DNA from: Petrosia ficiformis
Lineage: Eukaryota; Porifera; Demospongiae; Haplosclerida; Petrosiidae
Assembly: GCA_947044365.1 (NCBI GenBank)
Contig: OX345636.1
Span: 11,737,809-11,801,808, forward strand
Length of the DNA: 64,000 nucleotides
Direction: 5' to 3'
Position 1 is the stretch's first letter. Each line of letters starts with the position of its first letter. Below the pieces are notes generated by a model that worked only from the letters and a program-made list of their open reading frames with translations, had not been told where the DNA came from and searched no databases. The translations under genes were made by a program, and so were the position numbers. Positions 60,208 through 64,000 of this stretch are shown here, one piece after another.

Positions 60208-60506
60208 ATGGCGGCTTCAAAGGGGTTAGAACTTAGAAGCAAGAATGCCAAGAAATCATTGTTAGTATTGAGAATGGAGAAACACAAGCACCTGTGTGTC
60301 AACGATTGGGCCTGGTAGAGACGACAGTAAGTACTATTTGGAGAGGTAGGGAGACTTTGTAGCGCAACATGGAGTCGTCTGACGATCTCGCTCCTCGAAA
60401 CACAAAGATGTTAATGTGGTTCTTCTTGCTTGTTTCAACAATATACCTGTCAATGGTCCTCTGCTCCTCAAGAAAGCAAAGTCACTGATGAGTGCTCTTG
60501 TGCATA

Positions 60507-60854
60507 GTCTCGTCCCCAGACTCCACCCCTTTTGAAATCGGACGGGGGGAGTCTAGTCTATCAAGCAAACATTTTTGTGTTGGTATGAAAATTACGTATG
60601 TAAACTGTGAATATCAGAAAGCTATGTATCATTAGCTATCTTAGTTTTAAACACAGATATATAAATTATATATATATATATTATAGTAGAGATAAAATAA
60701 ATATTTAAACAATAACAATATTCATAGGCTACATGTGGTCTAGTTTTCATACTAACACCTGTGACAAAATTCCAGAGCTGGGACTTGCTTGATAGACCAG
60801 ACTCCCTCCCCGCCGTTCGATCTCAAAAAGGGGTGGAGTCTGGGGACGAGACTA
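60507..60854. mobile_element. TIR element within the pogo-like relic
   Basis: Inverted ends TAGTCTCGTCCCCAGACTCC and its complement at 60835-60854, continuing ACCCCTTTTGA, over about 30 bp with almost no mismatch. It interrupts the HTH frame. Confidence 0.85.
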
Positions 60855-61659
60855 CTGCTCTTGGTGAGGAAACATTTACAGCATTGACTGTTTCAGAGTG
60901 TTGCCTTGCTTTAGATGTCAGACGGTTCATAACATGTAATGAAGAGCCCACACCTTCAAGCTTTAAATTGTTCAGATGAACTACTATATACTGTTAAATG
61001 TATATGTAGTAAACATATCTGAATTCTTTCAATAACAATTAACTATATTATGTTTCTGTTCACATAATGTGTGCATTGTTGTAATTGCTGTTATACATTT
61101 GCTCTGAATTGTTATGATATGTTTTTGGCTACAAAGTACCTTGGTTTGTAAGTACCTTTTTATGCTGGCCGTGGGGGTACTTCAGTACTATCAGAGTTCT
61201 ATTGTATTCCTTTTTTATAGTAAACCTAGTACTATTGGTTGAGTTATTGGTCCACCTAAATACCAAGTTTTAGTGCTAAATTACAAGCCAGTGTTTGAAG
61301 TATAAGTGTTAGTGGATATCAATGAAGTTGCATTACATAATAGTTCCACATAATTTTTTGGATCTTTCTTTCTAATCTATATAATTACCTTATTCTATTT
61401 CTGGCTATGAAGGGTTGCCACAATTCATTTTCAGCCTAACATCCCAGCTGTTAATGTGCAATCCCCTCTCATAACTTATCTCTCAGGTGTTGGGGTGAAA
61501 TGAAGCAGCAATGCCAACACCAATTAAACTAAATTGTTTGCTCTGTGCATCTAACTCAACCATAGTTGTAAATATTCTTATTTTAGACCCTGCTCAAATG
61601 GATAAAACTGCTTCCCAATAGTTGGTATCATGGCTCAGTCTCAGTCAGCCAATTAAGTC

Positions 61660-61745
61660 ACGTATACAGTGGCTTAATTAATTGGTAGAGCAGTAACAAG
61701 CCAGAGTCGACTTCCATCTGGGCTGGAATTCAGCACCTTTTCTCC
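61660..61745 (+). other. tRNA-derived SINE-like trace
   Basis: GTGGCTTAATTAATTGGTAGAGCAG-like A box and GGGCTGGAATTCAGCACC-like B box about 40 bases on. No intact tRNA fold. Confidence 0.35.
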
Positions 61746-61864
61746 ACTTCCATCTATGCTCACTATATATATGCATGACACTGTTACCAGATTGTTTAAG
61801 TGTACACATTTATTGTCCATCAAATGCAAGTGATGAGCTGAAATCCAGTATAGCATAAGCAATT

Positions 61865-62015
61865 TAGGGGTGGATCCAGGAGTATGTCATAGGGGGCAGA
61901 TGGCCCCCCTTAGGCCCTGTGTCAGTGTAGCAATAATTATTAATTAAACTCATGAAATCATTAATTTTCAGCGCTCTTAAACACCCCCCTTTCAAAACTC
62001 TGGATCCCACCCCTG
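61865..62015. mobile_element. Short hAT-like MITE
   Basis: Ends AGGGGTGGATCCAGGAGT and ACTCTGGATCCCACCCCTG are inverted; target duplication not clear. Confidence 0.6.
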
Positions 62016-62307
62016 TTACTAGTAGTAATTCAATTTTTGAAATACCTATTACTATTACTAATAGTAGCTACGCTAATAATTGTAATTGTAATAGTAATAG
62101 TTAGCAGTTCGCCGTAGAATTCGTACATGTTTACATGACGTTTTCACACACTAGTGGGTTGGAATTCATTAGTTTGCTACCACGTGCATTGGCGCATTAT
62201 TCAAGGCGAAAAAATATTAAAGTATCTGGAAGAAGAAAACGAGTAAATAGTACAGCTAAATCTATAATTTTAATATTTGTGAGCATTTTAAAGTCAGTGC
62301 AATTAAG

Positions 62308-62642
62308 CAGGGCCACTGAGAGGGGGGGGGGGCGGGGCAACAGGGGCAACTGCCCACATTCTCTTGGGGCCCCAAACGTTTTGACCATTATTATATAGAT
62401 GAGCTTACTCAATTATAGGAAATACAATTATAAATCTATAATTCAACGTCAAGCTAGATAAAACAATAATAATAGTTATAATTATTTATACCTGAAACAG
62501 TGACACGTGTAAAGCTGATGAGCAATTATTGTTAATAACACGCAACTAATTAATTAATCACACCCACTATGAAAATTAATTAGCTAAAATTTTTGGCGCG
62601 CTTCGCGCGCCCTGGGCCCCTTTCAACCTCTCAGCGGCCCTG
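62308..62642. mobile_element. hAT-type MITE with 8-bp target duplication
   Basis: Ends CAGGGCCACTGAGAGG and CCTCTCAGCGGCCCTG; CAATTAAG flanks both sides (62300-62307, 62643-62650). Includes a GGCGCGCTTCGCGCGCC palindrome. Confidence 0.9.
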
Positions 62643-62728
62643 CAATTAAGAAGACCAAAGCCTCTACTGCTCCTAAGTCGGGGAAGAAAACGTCAGAAGC
62701 TACTCTGTGTATTTCCAGTGATGAATAA

Positions 62729-63574
62729 TTCTTATATAGTCTTATTTCAAGCATTTTTGCCAACGGCATTTTATTCATAACATGTAATGTAGATAAAGTT
62801 TTTGCCATAAAGTATAGCACAAAAAAAAGTAACGGGCGAGCTACGTTACATATATAATTGCATTCTTTGTGCTCATAGAACTCTATGGAGAATGTCAGAA
62901 CAACTGTTTCCTGCAGTGATGTAAGATCTTTAAGATATTTTTAGACGCGGGAAAAGGTGGACGGTGTTTGAATCAAATTCTTAGCTTGAAGTATACGGAA
63001 GTTATAATTAACGTGAGCATCTGTGTAGTTGTATATGTAGCTAATTAATATTACGCTTTCAGTTAACTAACTAAAATCATTCGTTTATATTGGCTATTTT
63101 TCGAGTTATAGTTATTACAATGGACTTGTAATTTAAGCTAATTAAATGTCACAGTATACTATAACTATTACTAATAGCAGTTATTATTTTTATACTAAAA
63201 AGAAGTATTTTAAATTAGTATACCCACAAACAATTACTTATTGATAATTATATTGAAATATCAATATTTTCATTCAATATTGTGATCAATATTCATTATT
63301 GTATCGATACACTGGAATGTGTAATTAATTATTTAGTAAATATTTCTAATTTGGCTAATTTTATACATAAAAGCAAACATAACAAGCTTGTTGTCATAAT
63401 TTTGATCAATAATTTAATATCTTTTACCAAAACTACAATCAAACAGGACTTTTATTTAATATTTAAATTATTATTTCCAAAGCATGTATTGCTTCATATA
63501 TGGTGATATATCTACATGTATATAATTATCTTGGCAGTAATAAATACAGTTGCTGTATTAATCACATATGTATG
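62729..63574. other. AT-rich region
   Basis: Loose TTAGTTAACTAACTAAAA and ATCAATATT/ATCGATA repeats, remnants of the MITE families above. No gene seen. Confidence 0.5.
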
Positions 63575-63960
63575 TTTCGTGAGCTATTAATACTTAATTA
63601 ATTAAATTTAATTACATATAAAGCCTACACATCTTAATTTTGAGGTCATTGTGACTGTGAACAGACTTTACAAAGTCGACCTGACAATTCTGCTGAATAA
63701 TTTAGAGTATTGTGAATGATTGAAGCTTTGGTAAGGCTTTGCCTGATACAATAGTTTCACCCTCGCTGTTAGTGAACCAGGCATTTAGACATAAAATGAG
63801 TTAGTCTATAATTTAAATTATGTATGGTCTATACTGCTTATTATCAATTGATTATGTCAGCTCTATATATACTTGATATGCCGGTGATCTTGTTGGAGCA
63901 CGTAGGCCAGGTCAGGCATGGACAAGTTTAATGCCCGCTACATGAGAATATCTGGTGACT
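63575..63960 (+). pseudogene. Decayed fourth copy of the E/F/G intron 3 and 3' flank
   Basis: Aligns with gene E 41190-41460 (GTGAACAGACTT...AAGT(C)..CCTGACAATT, TTAGTGAACCAGGCATTTAG, GTATGGTCTATACTG) and then jumps to the 3'-flank block (GTAGGCCAGGTCAGGCATG). Exon 4, which should lie between, is missing. Confidence 0.65.
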
Positions 63961-64000
63961 TTTTAATGATTTCTTGGTTGTTCTAACATGACTCAGCATG

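Larger units (their letters stand above)
60208..62728 (+). pseudogene. Decayed pogo/Tigger-like transposase with nested MITEs
   Basis: At 60252-60360 a frame reads EIIVSIENGETQAPVCQRLG then LVETTVSTIWRGRE, the psq-type HTH of pogo/CENP-B proteins. At about 60400-60505, HKDVNVVLLACFNNIPVNGP with LLLKKAKSLMSAL matches the second (CENP-B/Tc5) HTH. Frames are broken by an indel and a stop. A basic stretch at 62140-62260 and KKTKASTAPKSGKKTSEATL before a stop at 62728 could be the C-terminal end. The DDE core is not visible. Confidence 0.55.

Overview
The window is animal nuclear DNA: AT-rich, no operons, genes split by GT-AG introns, and dense in transposon remnants. The mix of a DIRS-type tyrosine-recombinase retrotransposon, hAT and pogo relics, many short inverted-repeat elements, and secreted Cys-rich proteins fits an early-branching invertebrate. 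My best guess is a demosponge, but this is inference; nothing in the window proves the species.

Left part (1-27.4 kb), minus strand: four genes, here called A (2229-3402), B (4241-5700), C (7057-8672) and D (22074-27359, exon 1 less certain). Each has a tiny first exon encoding a signal peptide, a phase-0 intron directly after it, and one large exon encoding proline-rich or basic spacers between Cys modules of CxCxC type, ending in a short CP...TCxC motif. A and B share a block of about 140 bp that is almost identical. Between C and D lies a pile of nested transposons: a TTAA-flanked element split by a 6-kb DIRS retrotransposon and by a 1.7-kb TIR element carrying a PHD-finger fragment.

Right part (30.5-59.8 kb), plus strand: three tandem paralogs, here called E, F and G. 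Each has four exons with the same phases (1, 1, 2): signal peptide; a small Cys module; an Asp/His-rich run plus one transmembrane helix; and a short tail with an ITIM-like (V/S)xYTTL motif. F and G come from a recent duplication. E has a 1-nt frameshift after its start codon and probably uses a shifted last splice acceptor. A relic of exon 2 lies inside E, and a decayed intron/3' flank of a fourth copy ends the window. I do not recognise this family. The Asp/His run suggests metal, calcium or silica binding; the tail suggests signalling. Both are inference.

The rest is transposons, minisatellites and AT-rich DNA: two hAT-type autonomous relics (43.7-46.1 kb and a 59.2-kb fragment), a pogo-like relic (60.2-62.7 kb), five TTAA elements, several MITE families with visible target-site duplications, and foldback palindromes. 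I saw no rRNA, intact tRNA or CRISPR array.
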